DNA of 57,812 nt, taken from contig CAMCQT010000017.1 in NCBI GenBank assembly GCA_945877125.1, positions 1 to 57,812 of the forward strand. Direction: 5' to 3'. The notes below the pieces were generated by a model. It made no database searches, was not told where the DNA came from, and saw only the letters and a program-made list of their open reading frames with translations. This DNA is from Candidatus Brevifilum fermentans. GTDB taxonomy: Bacteria; Chloroflexota; Anaerolineae; Anaerolineales; Villigracilaceae. Both the position numbers and the translations under genes were made by a program. Of the stretch, positions 7,866 through 15,848 are shown in pieces; the first letter of the stretch is position 1, and each line of letters begins with the position of its first letter.

Positions 7866-9077
7866 TTAATCCGAAGCGGGAACGGCTTTGCTTTGATTCA
7901 AAGTGGCGACAATCGGGTGGTTGTAGATCGTAATGAAAACATAAATGCTGACGCCGACCATGACGACTGCGCCAAATGCGCCTGGCGCCCACGCGCCGAT
8001 TTGTTGCAACAGCACGCCGCCGAGAAGCGGGGCAATGATGCGCGTGGAACTTTCGACTGCGGCGGAGAGACCGAGGATGCCGCCGATTTCCTGCGGGGCG
8101 ACGGCTTTGGTCAGCGTGCTGGAGAGCAGCGTGTTGAGCAAGCCGCCTGAGAGCGCGGTGGGCGTCATGATGATGTAAAGCCATAGCACGGACGGAGCCA
8201 GCGCCCAACCGAGCAGGGAAATGCCCATCAGCACGACGGACGCGGTGATGAGGATGTCTTCGCGGAAGCGGCTGGTGAGACGCCCGACGAGAAAGCCTTG
8301 CACGATGACAGAGAGCACGCCGACGTATGTCAACACGAAGCCAGTGTCACGGGCGGTCAGGTTGAATTTAGCGAGCGCGTACAACGAGAAGATGGTTTGG
8401 AAAATTGCGAATGCCAAGCCAAAGAAGAAACGCGTGATGAGAATTGAGCCAGTGAACGGACGCTTGAAGGCAATGATCAGCGCATTCAATGTAATGGCGG
8501 GACGTTTCTCGTTCATTTGGGCGCGCTTCTCTGCGGTCAGTGATTCGGGCAGCCAGGCGTAGATCAGGATGAGATTGATGAACGAGATCGCGGCGGCGGC
8601 GAAAGCTGGGACTGCGTAGCCCCACTGGCTGAGCAATCCGCCTGTGACGGGTCCGATGATGAAGCCCAGTCCGAAGGCGGCGCCGATCATGCCGAGTCCT
8701 TTCGAGCGGGATTTTTCGTCGGTCACATCGGAGATGTAGGCTTGCGCCACGCTCAAGTTGCCGCCAGTGATTCCGTCAATGATGCGGCTGACGAAGAGCA
8801 TCCACAAAGCGTTGGCGAAGCCGAGCAGCAAAAAGCCGAGGAAGGTGCCGAAGACGCTGATCAACAAAACAGGGCGGCGTCCGAAGCGGTCTGAGAGGCG
8901 ACCGAGAATCGGTGCGCCGATCAACTGCATCAGCGCGTAGGAGGCGATCAAAATTCCAGTGGTGGTTTCACTGGCTTTGAATGTTTCGGCGTAATAAGGC
9001 AGCAGCGGAAGAATCAGGCTGAAGCCGAGCAGGTCAATAAATACTACTAAAATAATTGAGAAGAGACGTTTGTTCAT
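7866..9077 (-). CDS. MFS drug/metabolite exporter, TetA-like
   Basis: 403 residues from the ATG at 9077, chosen because AAAGGA precedes it; an ATG 30 bases upstream is less well placed. Twelve hydrophobic segments are visible. The loop 2-3 signature GRLSDRFGRRPVLL is the MFS motif A, and the first helices (VVFIDLLGFSLILPLLPYY) plus GLIGPxxGG-like GFIIGPVTGG match the TetA/MdtG drug:H+ antiporter group. The substrate is unknown. It sits in the leftward run between the SDR and the photolyase operon. Confidence 0.88.
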   Translation of the reverse strand: MNKRLFSIILVVFIDLLGFSLILPLLPYYAETFKASETTTGILIASYALMQLIGAPILGRLSDRFGRRPVLLISVFGTFLGFLLLGFANALWMLFVSRIIDGITGGNLSVAQAYISDVTDEKSRSKGLGMIGAAFGLGFIIGPVTGGLLSQWGYAVPAFAAAAISFINLILIYAWLPESLTAEKRAQMNEKRPAITLNALIIAFKRPFTGSILITRFFFGLAFAIFQTIFSLYALAKFNLTARDTGFVLTYVGVLSVIVQGFLVGRLTSRFREDILITASVVLMGISLLGWALAPSVLWLYIIMTPTALSGGLLNTLLSSTLTKAVAPQEIGGILGLSAAVESSTRIIAPLLGGVLLQQIGAWAPGAFGAVVMVGVSIYVFITIYNHPIVATLNQSKAVPASD

Positions 9078-9110
9078 ATTTTCCTTTTTCATAAAGTTCA
9101 AAATCATTTA

Positions 9111-9181
9111 CCACGAAGTTCACGAAGGGGCACAAAGGTGAATTTGAATTTCCTTCGTGTTACTTTGTGTTCTTCGTGGTT
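9111..9181. repeat. ACCACGAAG inverted repeat overlapping a gene end
   Basis: ACCACGAAG (9111-9119) and CTTCGTGGT (9173-9181) bound an imperfect 71-bp palindrome rich in CACAAAG/CTTTGTG. It encodes the last residues and stop of the SDR gene (TTKNTK then TAA). Confidence 0.8.
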
Positions 9182-10035
9182 AAATATTTCGGTTGATACA
9201 CTTCCTGATACTTCAATTCAAACTCAGGTGTCTTGCCAGTCTTGGTGATGTTTTCCCAACCCACGCGGATGAGTCCGAGCATGGGAGTCCACGGCTTGAA
9301 CAATTTGACCTCAGTAAATTCCTTGCTGTCGCTGGCGATTGCTTTCACCAACTTATCCGCGGCGTACTTGGCGGGCTGTCCAAGAAAGCGCAGCACGAAA
9401 CCAAAATTCTTCAACATCTCTTTGCCGCGCTCGCCGACCACGATGGGACTGGTCAGCATGTCGGTGGTCATCATGCCAGGGCTGAATCCCAAAATTTGTA
9501 CGCCGCTGCCTTTGAGTTCCTTCGCGAGAGTCCGCGTGAACGAAGTCAGCCAGGCTTTGGTCGTGCCGTACAGTCCAGTAGGCGACGCGGGGCGCAGAAA
9601 ACTTCCGTTGCCATAAATGTTGACCAGCATTCCCTGTTTGCGCGGCAGCATGTAGCGCATGATCGCCTGCGTGCATTGCAACACGCCGAGGTCGTTCGAC
9701 ATGAACATATCCAAAGCGTCGCGCGGATTCATATCCAGCATCATGCCTGCGGCGTTGGAATAGCCCGCGTTGTTGATCCAAATATCAATACGACCAAATT
9801 CCGCGATGACATCATCCACCAACTTGTAGACTTGTTCTTCTTCGCGGACATCGACGACGAATCCGCTCACGCGACCCTTGGGCTGGAGCTTGGTCAATGT
9901 GCTTTCGACTGCACCCTGGCTTCTGCCCGTGATCGCGACAGTTGCTCCCGCTTCCAACATTGACCTGGCAATCGCGAATCCAAATCCGCGGGTGGAGCCT
10001 GTGACGACAACCACCTTATCTTTAATTGCTGGCAT
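9160..10035 (-). CDS. Short-chain dehydrogenase/reductase
   Basis: 291 residues. Rossmann fold with TGSTRGFG (residues 12-19, classical TGxxxGxG), NNAG (88-91) and the catalytic YxxxK as Tyr156/Lys160. The usual catalytic Ser region reads VNIYGNGS, slightly atypical. It uses NAD(P)(H); the substrate is unknown. The start lies 14 bases inside the upstream redoxin gene. The C-terminal TTKNTK comes from a dispersed inverted repeat, so the natural C-terminus has been replaced or extended. Confidence 0.9.
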   Translation of the reverse strand: MPAIKDKVVVVTGSTRGFGFAIARSMLEAGATVAITGRSQGAVESTLTKLQPKGRVSGFVVDVREEEQVYKLVDDVIAEFGRIDIWINNAGYSNAAGMMLDMNPRDALDMFMSNDLGVLQCTQAIMRYMLPRKQGMLVNIYGNGSFLRPASPTGLYGTTKAWLTSFTRTLAKELKGSGVQILGFSPGMMTTDMLTSPIVVGERGKEMLKNFGFVLRFLGQPAKYAADKLVKAIASDSKEFTEVKLFKPWTPMLGLIRVGWENITKTGKTPEFELKYQEVYQPKYLTTKNTK

Positions 10036-10507
10036 GTGATTCCTCGTTCATTGTTTTCAAGAGATCGAGAATTTCTTCATTCGCTGGAATGTCTGTCGCA
10101 TCATGCCCGTAGTGGACGAAGCGCGCGGTTCCGTTTTTGTCAATTGTCACCTGCGCGGGCATGCGACCAAACTTGAAGAGGTTTACTTCCTGTCCGTAAA
10201 GTTTGAGGACAGTGTGTGTCGGGTCGGGCAGACCGATGAAGGGCAGGTCATTCTTCTGCCAGTAGTTTGAAAACGCTTTTTCGTTCTCAGGTCCGATCAC
10301 CAGAATTTCGGTATCTTGTGCTAAAAACTTATCGTAGTCCTGACGCAACTGCGCCATGTGCTTTTGGCAGAATGGTCAGAAAAATCCACGATTGAAAACA
10401 AGCAGGATATTTTTCTTGTTTTGAAAATCTGTCAGGTTGATTTCGCGTCCTGTAAAATCGGTCAACGTGAAGTTTGGAGCGGGCTTATTGAGCTCGGCGC
10501 GGCTCAT
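10022..10507 (-). CDS. AhpC/TSA-like redoxin with in-frame UGA at the active site (probable selenoprotein)
   Basis: Reading from the ATG at 10507 gives a 161-codon redoxin with one in-frame TGA at 10376-10378 (codon 44). The context is LLVFNRGFF-[UGA]-PFCQKHMAQLRQDY. In cysteine homologues of this family the motif is RGxWCPFC, so UGA occupies exactly the peroxidatic/redox Cys position, giving UxxC. The frame continues cleanly on both sides, with the typical N-terminal APNFTLTDFTGREINL and C-terminal strands. Bases 6-22 after UGA can fold (CUGC/GCAG plus one pair) with a G-containing loop, as a bacterial SECIS needs. The ATG overlaps the DUF4345 stop (ATGA). A conventional caller would start at 10357 and lose the active site. 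The alternative is a nonsense mutation. Confidence 0.8.
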
Positions 10508-10851
10508 GCGGGGAGCACCAAAATGATGCCGAAGATAATTTCAACTACAAAACTAATCCAGTTGGATTGCACCGAGGATTTATCCAAAAAGATGGAAACC
10601 AGCCGTACCACGCCAATGGCAAGGTATGTGATGCCAAGCATTTGATACGTCTCACGTGTGCCGAGCAAAAAGACGGCGATGCCCAATCCGATGAATAGTC
10701 CGCCAAGGATGGAGCGGATCTCGGTGATGCCGCGCGTACCTGGGGCAATTAATCCCGTAAACCCTTCCACGCCGCGCGGGTTGATCAGGGACACAAGTCC
10801 CGTCAGGATGGTTGCAACGACCGCGATGATTTGTAGAATTTTGATAACCAT
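10504..10851 (-). CDS. DUF4345 membrane protein
   Basis: 115 residues, four predicted membrane helices. The loop FTGLIAPGTRGITEIRSILG followed by GLFIGLG is the DUF4345 signature. Function unknown. A GGAGG-type site precedes the ATG, and the stop overlaps the start of the redoxin gene, implying coupled translation. Confidence 0.8.
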   Translation of the reverse strand: MVIKILQIIAVVATILTGLVSLINPRGVEGFTGLIAPGTRGITEIRSILGGLFIGLGIAVFLLGTRETYQMLGITYLAIGVVRLVSIFLDKSSVQSNWISFVVEIIFGIILVLPA

Positions 10852-10866
10852 GTTTCCTCCAATATA

Positions 10867-10893
10867 GTAGGGGCGGGGTTACCCCGTCCCTAC
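10867..10893. repeat. Palindrome GTAGGGGCGGGGT/ACCCCGTCCCTAC
   Basis: 13-bp arms at 10867-10879 and 10881-10893 with one G-T pair. It lies between two leftward genes and is typical of dispersed REP-like palindromes. Confidence 0.8.
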
Positions 10894-10902
10894 GGCAAAA
10901 AA

Positions 10903-11769
10903 TTACAATTTTGGTATCAATACAGGAGTCTTCTTTTTATAGGACTCGTAATCTTCCTGTCCGCCCCATTTTTTATCTGCCTTTTTCTCTAGCAGTGGAA
11001 TTCCGCTGACGCGGGTCAGAAGCAGGGTGACGAAAATTGGAGAAATCATGGCGACCCACTGCCAGCCTTGCAGAACGGGCAAAGCGATGATTGCTACGCC
11101 AACCCACAGGACGATCTCGCCAAAGTAATTGGGATGGCGCGAGCGACTCCATAGCCCGGTTTGAATGAACTTGCCTTTGTTGGCGGGGTCGGCGTTGAAG
11201 CGGCTCTTTTGCGAGTCGGCAGCCACTTCAAAAATAAAACCGAACAGCCAGACAAGGGCGCCAATCAGCGAATAACAATCCAATTCTTTTCTCGTGGAAG
11301 CGGTGATCGCCACCAGCGCGGCGGCAGCGGTGAACGTCACCCACAAGGCTTGAATCGTCCACACATTCAGGAAGCGCACGAACAGCGGTTTGATTTCATC
11401 GAAGCGGTCATCCTTGCCCGCTTTTTGAATTCGGGTGAAGAGGAAATAGCCGAGGCGCAGCGCCCAAACGATGACCAGCGCGGCGAGCAAAATCGAGCGC
11501 GCATCCAGGTTGGGGCTGAAGAGAATGGCAATCACAACCAGCGTGATGTAGGTGATGCTGCCTGTGATGTCGAAAAACTTCTCGGTTTGGAATTTATACG
11601 CGGGAATGAACACCAGCCATTGAATGAGAAACGCCAGCCCGACCAATAAGGCGAATACTGGAATGCCCGCAACCGTGCCACCGTTTTGACTGCCCGCCAA
11701 AGCGACCAAAATTCCAATTGCAATCAGGATGATAAAAACAACCAATGATTTACGTTCTGATTCTTTCAT
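10903..11769 (-). CDS. DUF1295 / steroid 5-alpha-reductase C-terminal-like membrane protein
   Basis: 288 residues, about seven membrane helices. The C-terminal part has SRHPNYFGEIVLWVGVAI and ends LLEKKADKKWGGQEDYESYK, both diagnostic of DUF1295, a relative of the 3-oxo-5-alpha-steroid 4-dehydrogenase and isoprenylcysteine methyltransferase fold. It probably acts on a lipid or isoprenoid; the substrate is unknown. It lies in the cluster of membrane DUFs with the redoxin and SDR. Confidence 0.85.
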   Translation of the reverse strand: MKESERKSLVVFIILIAIGILVALAGSQNGGTVAGIPVFALLVGLAFLIQWLVFIPAYKFQTEKFFDITGSITYITLVVIAILFSPNLDARSILLAALVIVWALRLGYFLFTRIQKAGKDDRFDEIKPLFVRFLNVWTIQALWVTFTAAAALVAITASTRKELDCYSLIGALVWLFGFIFEVAADSQKSRFNADPANKGKFIQTGLWSRSRHPNYFGEIVLWVGVAIIALPVLQGWQWVAMISPIFVTLLLTRVSGIPLLEKKADKKWGGQEDYESYKKKTPVLIPKL

Positions 11770-11812
11770 GATTTTTCTCCTTTTGTAACGCGAGATTTAC
11801 CTTGCTCTACGG

Positions 11813-12490
11813 TTAAAATCCCCGCCGCTGACCTTGCCACGGGGCTGGGGTGTTGTCGTTGAATTCTTCCACGCTGGGACCGCGCAACTGCGTAAGCCGC
11901 CACGTTCCGTACAGATAACTGAATGCCAGCAATAAGATTGTTGCGGGCCAGCCAGTTACGAGGTTGGTCATGGCTAGTGAATTAACATCCTTGTTTTCAT
12001 ACAGCGAAAATTGTAGGAGCAGGCGGGCGGCAAAGAAGATTGCCCAGGCGAACGTCACCTCGCTGTAGGCTGGGCGCACCTGCGGATGCCAGTACCAGTC
12101 CAAGGGCCAGCGGCGTGCGATGAAACTTGTCCACGCCATCAGCGGGCGGCGGATCACCAAACTGACGAGGGTCAGAAGCAAAGTCGTACTTCCGCTGATG
12201 AGTCCTGGCACGAAGAAGCCTTCCGACTTCCCCAGAAAATACGCGATGCCGATGGCGAATGCCACACTGCCCACGCCTGCCAGCGCGTAGAGCAAAGATT
12301 GTTTGCGGCTGATCCGAAGGGCGGCAATGACAACCGAAAGCGCCAGCGAACTCCACATGGCGGCTTGAAAACCGACCAAGCCGTTGACCACAAGAAAAAT
12401 GAGCGGCGGCAGGATCGCATCCAGAAAGGAGTTGCGTCCTGTAAATAAAGTTTGGAGTTCTTCGGCTAATTCACGCCATTTATTTTTCAT
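11813..12490 (-). CDS. DUF3159 membrane protein
   Basis: 225 residues from the ATG at 12490. An in-frame upstream ATG would add residues encoded by a dispersed palindrome and is rejected. The core reads RNSFLDAILPPLIFLVVNGL, then five to six membrane helices and RRPLMAWTSFIARRWP, typical of DUF3159. Function unknown. It is in line with DUF1475 and DUF1295 genes on the same strand. Confidence 0.75.
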   Translation of the reverse strand: MKNKWRELAEELQTLFTGRNSFLDAILPPLIFLVVNGLVGFQAAMWSSLALSVVIAALRISRKQSLLYALAGVGSVAFAIGIAYFLGKSEGFFVPGLISGSTTLLLTLVSLVIRRPLMAWTSFIARRWPLDWYWHPQVRPAYSEVTFAWAIFFAARLLLQFSLYENKDVNSLAMTNLVTGWPATILLLAFSYLYGTWRLTQLRGPSVEEFNDNTPAPWQGQRRGF

Positions 12491-12498
12491 ATTATTCC

Positions 12499-12559
12499 GT
12501 AGGTCACGCTTTGAGCGTGACAAAACTATTTAGCAAGTCACGTTGCAAACGTGACCTAC
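12499..12559. repeat. GTAGGTCACG inverted repeat at two gene borders
   Basis: GTAGGTCACG (12499-12508) and CGTGACCTAC (12550-12559) with inner TCACGC/GCGTGA. It supplies the stop codon of the DUF1475 gene (12556-12558) and lies just before the DUF3159 start. Confidence 0.85.
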
Positions 12560-12882
12560 ATATTTTTACCCAGCCAGAATTTGCGCCAATCACCGCCGCT
12601 GGATTGTAGGGCAATGAAGGCATACAAACTGCCAGCGAAGAATCCCAATGTCATCATGGCGATTGTCCACAGAATGGCGACGGGCAGGGATTTTTCGCGG
12701 TAGATGATCCACGCCGAGAAGAGGGTGAAGCCCGTGTATAAATCCACGAGCGAGACGATGCCCCACGGCATGGCAAACAACTGACTGCCTTCGCCGAAGA
12801 AGTCGCCGACGGTGAAGCCGTAAATCAATACGGCGGTCATGGCTAACATGCCAAGGATGGAAACGATTTTTGCGATTTTCAT
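12556..12882 (-). CDS. DUF1475 family membrane protein
   Basis: 108 residues, three predicted helices. The stretch AMPWGIVSLVDLYTGFTLFS followed by AWIIYREKSLPVAILW, ending GGDWRKFWLG, is the DUF1475 signature. Function unknown. It is the first gene of the leftward run and its TAG stop lies inside a palindromic repeat. Confidence 0.8.
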   Translation of the reverse strand: MKIAKIVSILGMLAMTAVLIYGFTVGDFFGEGSQLFAMPWGIVSLVDLYTGFTLFSAWIIYREKSLPVAILWTIAMMTLGFFAGSLYAFIALQSSGGDWRKFWLGKNM

Positions 12883-12899
12883 GGTTTTCCTTTGCTTAT

Positions 12900-12980
12900 G
12901 TCATTGCGAGACGGCGCTTTTCCGTCGAAGCAATCCCCATATCACATGAGATTGCTTGGGACTAGCGCCCTCGCACTGAC
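12900..12980. repeat. GTCATTGCGAG-type dispersed repeat
   Basis: GTCATTGCGAG (12900-12910) mirrors CTCGCACTGAC (12970-12980, one mismatch), with inner AAGCAATC (12928-12935)/GATTGCTT (12950-12957). This widely seen MITE-like palindrome fills the gap between the DUF1475 and degV genes. Confidence 0.8.
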
Positions 12981-12981
12981 A

Positions 12982-13821
12982 TTATTTTTTCGAAATGCAG
13001 GCAAATCCAATGGCGCCGATGCCGAGATGCGCGCCGAGGACTGGGGTAATTTGAACAATAGGCACGGAGCCGACTTCGGGAAAAAAGGAGCGTATTTGTT
13101 CGTACAAGGCTTCGGCTTCTTCCTGAACTCCCGCGTGGACGATGGCTAGTCTTTCGTAGGGCGCATACTCAGCCAGCCAGTCGAGCAGGCGCTGGCGGGC
13201 GCGTTTGTTGGTGCGTGTGCGCAGCGCAGAGGCTTTGCTCATGTTCATGTGTAGCAGGGGCTTCAGTTGAAGCAGTTCGCCGAATTTGGCAATGGCAAAA
13301 TTCATGCGTCCGCCGCGCCGCAGGTATTCGAGCGTTTTAAGTGATGCGAAGACATACGTGCGCTTCATCACTTCTTGCACTGCGGATATGATTTCCTCCA
13401 TCGTTTTGCCAAGTCCGGCTAGTTGCGCGGCTTTCTCCACGATGAAGCCCGTGCCGAGGCTGAGTTGGGTTGAATCTAAAACGGTGACGGGGATGCGGGT
13501 GAAACGTTCCGCGGCAGCGCGCGCCGAATTGACCGTGGCGCTTAAAGTCTCCGAGATATGAATGGATAGAATGGCTTGCGCGCCTTCATCTGCCAGTCGT
13601 TCGTAGACTTGGATAAATGTTTCGATGCCCGGTGTGGCAGTTTTGGGTGCAGGGAAGTAGGTTGGCAACTGGGTATAGAATTCATCCCGCGTTAAGTTGA
13701 CTCCATCCAGGTAGCTTTGTTCGCCCACGTTGATATATAACGGGACGACTGTGATTTCCTGCCGGCTGATAATTTCCTCGGGCAGATCACAAGTACTGTC
13801 GGTGACGATGCGAATGTTCAT
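12982..13821 (-). CDS. DegV family fatty-acid-binding protein
   Basis: 279 residues, full length. It starts IRIVTDSTCDLP, the DegV/FakB hallmark. TATPGIETFIQVYERL and HISETLSATVNSARAA follow, with EYLRRGGRMNFA in the second half and GAHLGIGAIGFA at the end. Family members bind a fatty acid between two domains, and in Firmicutes they serve FakA kinase. No fakA lies nearby, so the exact role here is open. Confidence 0.92.
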   Translation of the reverse strand: MNIRIVTDSTCDLPEEIISRQEITVVPLYINVGEQSYLDGVNLTRDEFYTQLPTYFPAPKTATPGIETFIQVYERLADEGAQAILSIHISETLSATVNSARAAAERFTRIPVTVLDSTQLSLGTGFIVEKAAQLAGLGKTMEEIISAVQEVMKRTYVFASLKTLEYLRRGGRMNFAIAKFGELLQLKPLLHMNMSKASALRTRTNKRARQRLLDWLAEYAPYERLAIVHAGVQEEAEALYEQIRSFFPEVGSVPIVQITPVLGAHLGIGAIGFACISKK

Positions 13822-13944
13822 GTTGGTATCCTTCCTCTTCTTCTAATAATAATAAAATGTTGGATAGTCATGTGGGAGAGTTCAAACAATACAAAATGAT
13901 TCTAATAGGACTTACGCAAGACCATTAAATAATATGCTTCTAAT

Positions 13945-14508
13945 CTAACTTTGTTCCGTAGGCGCGGTGGGCGCAGGAATTTCGCTGGGGAACATTTGAT
14001 GCAGCAACCCAATGACTTGATACGCGGTATCCGCTTCAAAAGTGTAGAAGCCTTCGTACAATCGTTGACCGTCTTCAGGAGTGATTTCTTGCGCGAGCAG
14101 AATAGAATAAATACCCGCCCCATAGGCTATGACGAACCAGTAATTTTCAAGTGGCGTCCCACTTGTATCGATGCCGATCGTGCGCGGGAAATTTGGAAGC
14201 GGCGCATCGGGAACGCCGTACAGCCACAAATGATTAGACGCTTCTGCAACCCGCTGGTATTGATCTGCCTGCGCCGCAATGCGTGAAAAATATTGAAACG
14301 AAACGTGTGTGTCTATAACACCAGGCGTTCTAATTACAGAGTCTTCGATCAAATGGCTGATCTTGGTCATGCCATCCACGGAGAAGATATAACGGAAACC
14401 AGAACGTTTCAAATCCTCCGGCTTGAGATGGTGTAGGTGACCTTCCGTTCGCGGCTGGAAGAGGGGCAAAAGATTATGGTAAAAAGTAGAGAGAATATCG
14501 TTGCTCAT
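13945..14508 (-). CDS. DICT-like sensory domain protein
   Basis: 187 residues from the ATG at 14508, which overlaps the carH stop as ATGA. An in-frame longer reading lies inside carH and is rejected. The central part (MTKISHLIEDSVIRTPGVID, then AAQADQYQRVAEASNHLWLYGVPDA) resembles the DICT domain, often associated with MerR/B12 light regulators and two-component proteins. No HTH or catalytic domain is present. Translational coupling to the CarH-like repressor suggests that it modulates it; this is inference. Confidence 0.6.
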   Translation of the reverse strand: MSNDILSTFYHNLLPLFQPRTEGHLHHLKPEDLKRSGFRYIFSVDGMTKISHLIEDSVIRTPGVIDTHVSFQYFSRIAAQADQYQRVAEASNHLWLYGVPDAPLPNFPRTIGIDTSGTPLENYWFVIAYGAGIYSILLAQEITPEDGQRLYEGFYTFEADTAYQVIGLLHQMFPSEIPAPTAPTEQS

Positions 14509-15830
14509 GTTTGTCCTTGTGTAGCTTGTGCGTTCAACCATGATTTGATCGGCGCGCCCTGCCCATTGATGTGTTTGTCCACTGCTTGTGAATATGTTTT
14601 CATAAAATATGCCAGTTCTTCCGGCGGTCTTTGGTGAGATTGGAGCAAAGTTTTCAGCCACTCCATTTCGTCAGTGACAAGTTCCATGTCACCGAGTTGC
14701 AGGGCGGCGCTGATGTTATCGCCAAGAAATTGGATGCCAGTATTCAAGCCTTCGGATTGGGCTGCGAGCGGAATTGTTTCCTTGATCGTGCTTTCGATGT
14801 GAACACGTTTGGAGGTAAAAGCCTGGTGCGCGGCAATGTATTCTTGGGAAATAGCTGTAATCTGATTTGGCTTGATCTTGGCTTGCAAAAGTTTTTCCAC
14901 TGTTTCGAGCGAAGTGGTGAGCGAATCGCCAAGATAGAAGCCTGGGATAAAGTTCGCCAAATTTGGCTGCAAGTTGAAGATGCGCCCGCCATAACTAATG
15001 GGAGTGCGTAAATTTGCCAGCGCTTGTGCAGTGATTTGCAAAGTGCCGGCGGTGATCAGAGTCTGCGCCACAAGAATGACCAACTTGCCATTTACCGATT
15101 TGACAGTCTCTTCAAATTGTTCGGCAGGCACGTTTGCGCCGAGATAGATCACATTCAATCCACGGCGGCGCAGGAACAAGGTGAGAAGTAAAGTTGTGAA
15201 AGTGTGCCATTCATTGGGCGGACATCCCACCAGCACAGTTTGGTTGCGTGTCGGGGCAGGCGATGCGCTGAGCAATGCATCCAGGCGGCGCATGGCAAGT
15301 CCAGAGGCAAAATGTTCCTGTTGAACAGATGCACCATTTTCGTACCAGAGACTGCCGATATCAACCATGCCTTTTTGTAGAATTTCCATGCAAACTGATT
15401 CAACAGGGAACATGGAAAATGCTAGGTTTAGTACCTGCTCGGAGTTGGCTTCACTAAATCTCATGCAAGCTTCAATCCATTGCGCGCGCAGTGAATCAAG
15501 ATTGGTATCGGGTGAGATGTAAATGGCAGGCGTCGCTTGAACGGCGGTAAATGTCGAAAGGGAAAAACCAGCCAAAGGATCCGCTCCCGAGGCGTGGTGT
15601 TCATTCCACAAATCCACAGCGCGTGAGATCGAAAGTCCCTCGGCTTGTCGCGCCAATAGCCATTTGATCGTCTCGATATCATATTGCGAATAAAGGCGAT
15701 GCCCGCCCGCGGTGCGTTGCGGCATGGGCAAGCCATAGCGCCGTTCCCAGGCGCGCAAAGTATCTGCCGCAATATTGGTTTCTTGCAGAACCACTTTTAA
15801 GTTGTAAGCGGGGTTTTTGCTAAGGGTCAT
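14505..15830 (-). CDS. carH: CarH-type B12-dependent photoreceptor and transcriptional repressor
   Basis: 441 residues. An N-terminal MerR helix-turn-helix (TLRAWERRYGLPMPQRTAGG) is followed by a four-helix B12-capping bundle with LWYENGASVQQEHFAS: Trp162, then nine residues, then Glu172-His173, exactly the Wx9EH motif of CarH. A Rossmann-type cobalamin domain has NEWHTF, where His209 would be the lower axial ligand. CarH tetramers carrying adenosylcobalamin bind DNA in the dark, and light breaks the Co-C bond and releases the promoter. The C-terminal ~130 residues beyond the B12 domain are helical and unassigned. It follows crtI by 18 bases, so it is probably autoregulated through the crtI promoter. 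Confidence 0.9.
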   Translation of the reverse strand: MTLSKNPAYNLKVVLQETNIAADTLRAWERRYGLPMPQRTAGGHRLYSQYDIETIKWLLARQAEGLSISRAVDLWNEHHASGADPLAGFSLSTFTAVQATPAIYISPDTNLDSLRAQWIEACMRFSEANSEQVLNLAFSMFPVESVCMEILQKGMVDIGSLWYENGASVQQEHFASGLAMRRLDALLSASPAPTRNQTVLVGCPPNEWHTFTTLLLTLFLRRRGLNVIYLGANVPAEQFEETVKSVNGKLVILVAQTLITAGTLQITAQALANLRTPISYGGRIFNLQPNLANFIPGFYLGDSLTTSLETVEKLLQAKIKPNQITAISQEYIAAHQAFTSKRVHIESTIKETIPLAAQSEGLNTGIQFLGDNISAALQLGDMELVTDEMEWLKTLLQSHQRPPEELAYFMKTYSQAVDKHINGQGAPIKSWLNAQATQGQT

Positions 15831-15848
15831 TTGATTCTCCGAAACGGG

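Noticed and set aside
9193-9963. 256-codon plus-strand frame
   Set aside because: Shadow of the SDR gene, which has the full cofactor and catalytic motifs.
10022-10357. Redoxin starting at ATG 10357
   Set aside because: That start removes the N-terminal thioredoxin strand and the active site. The reading from 10507 through one UGA gives a complete fold and an ATGA junction with the gene before.
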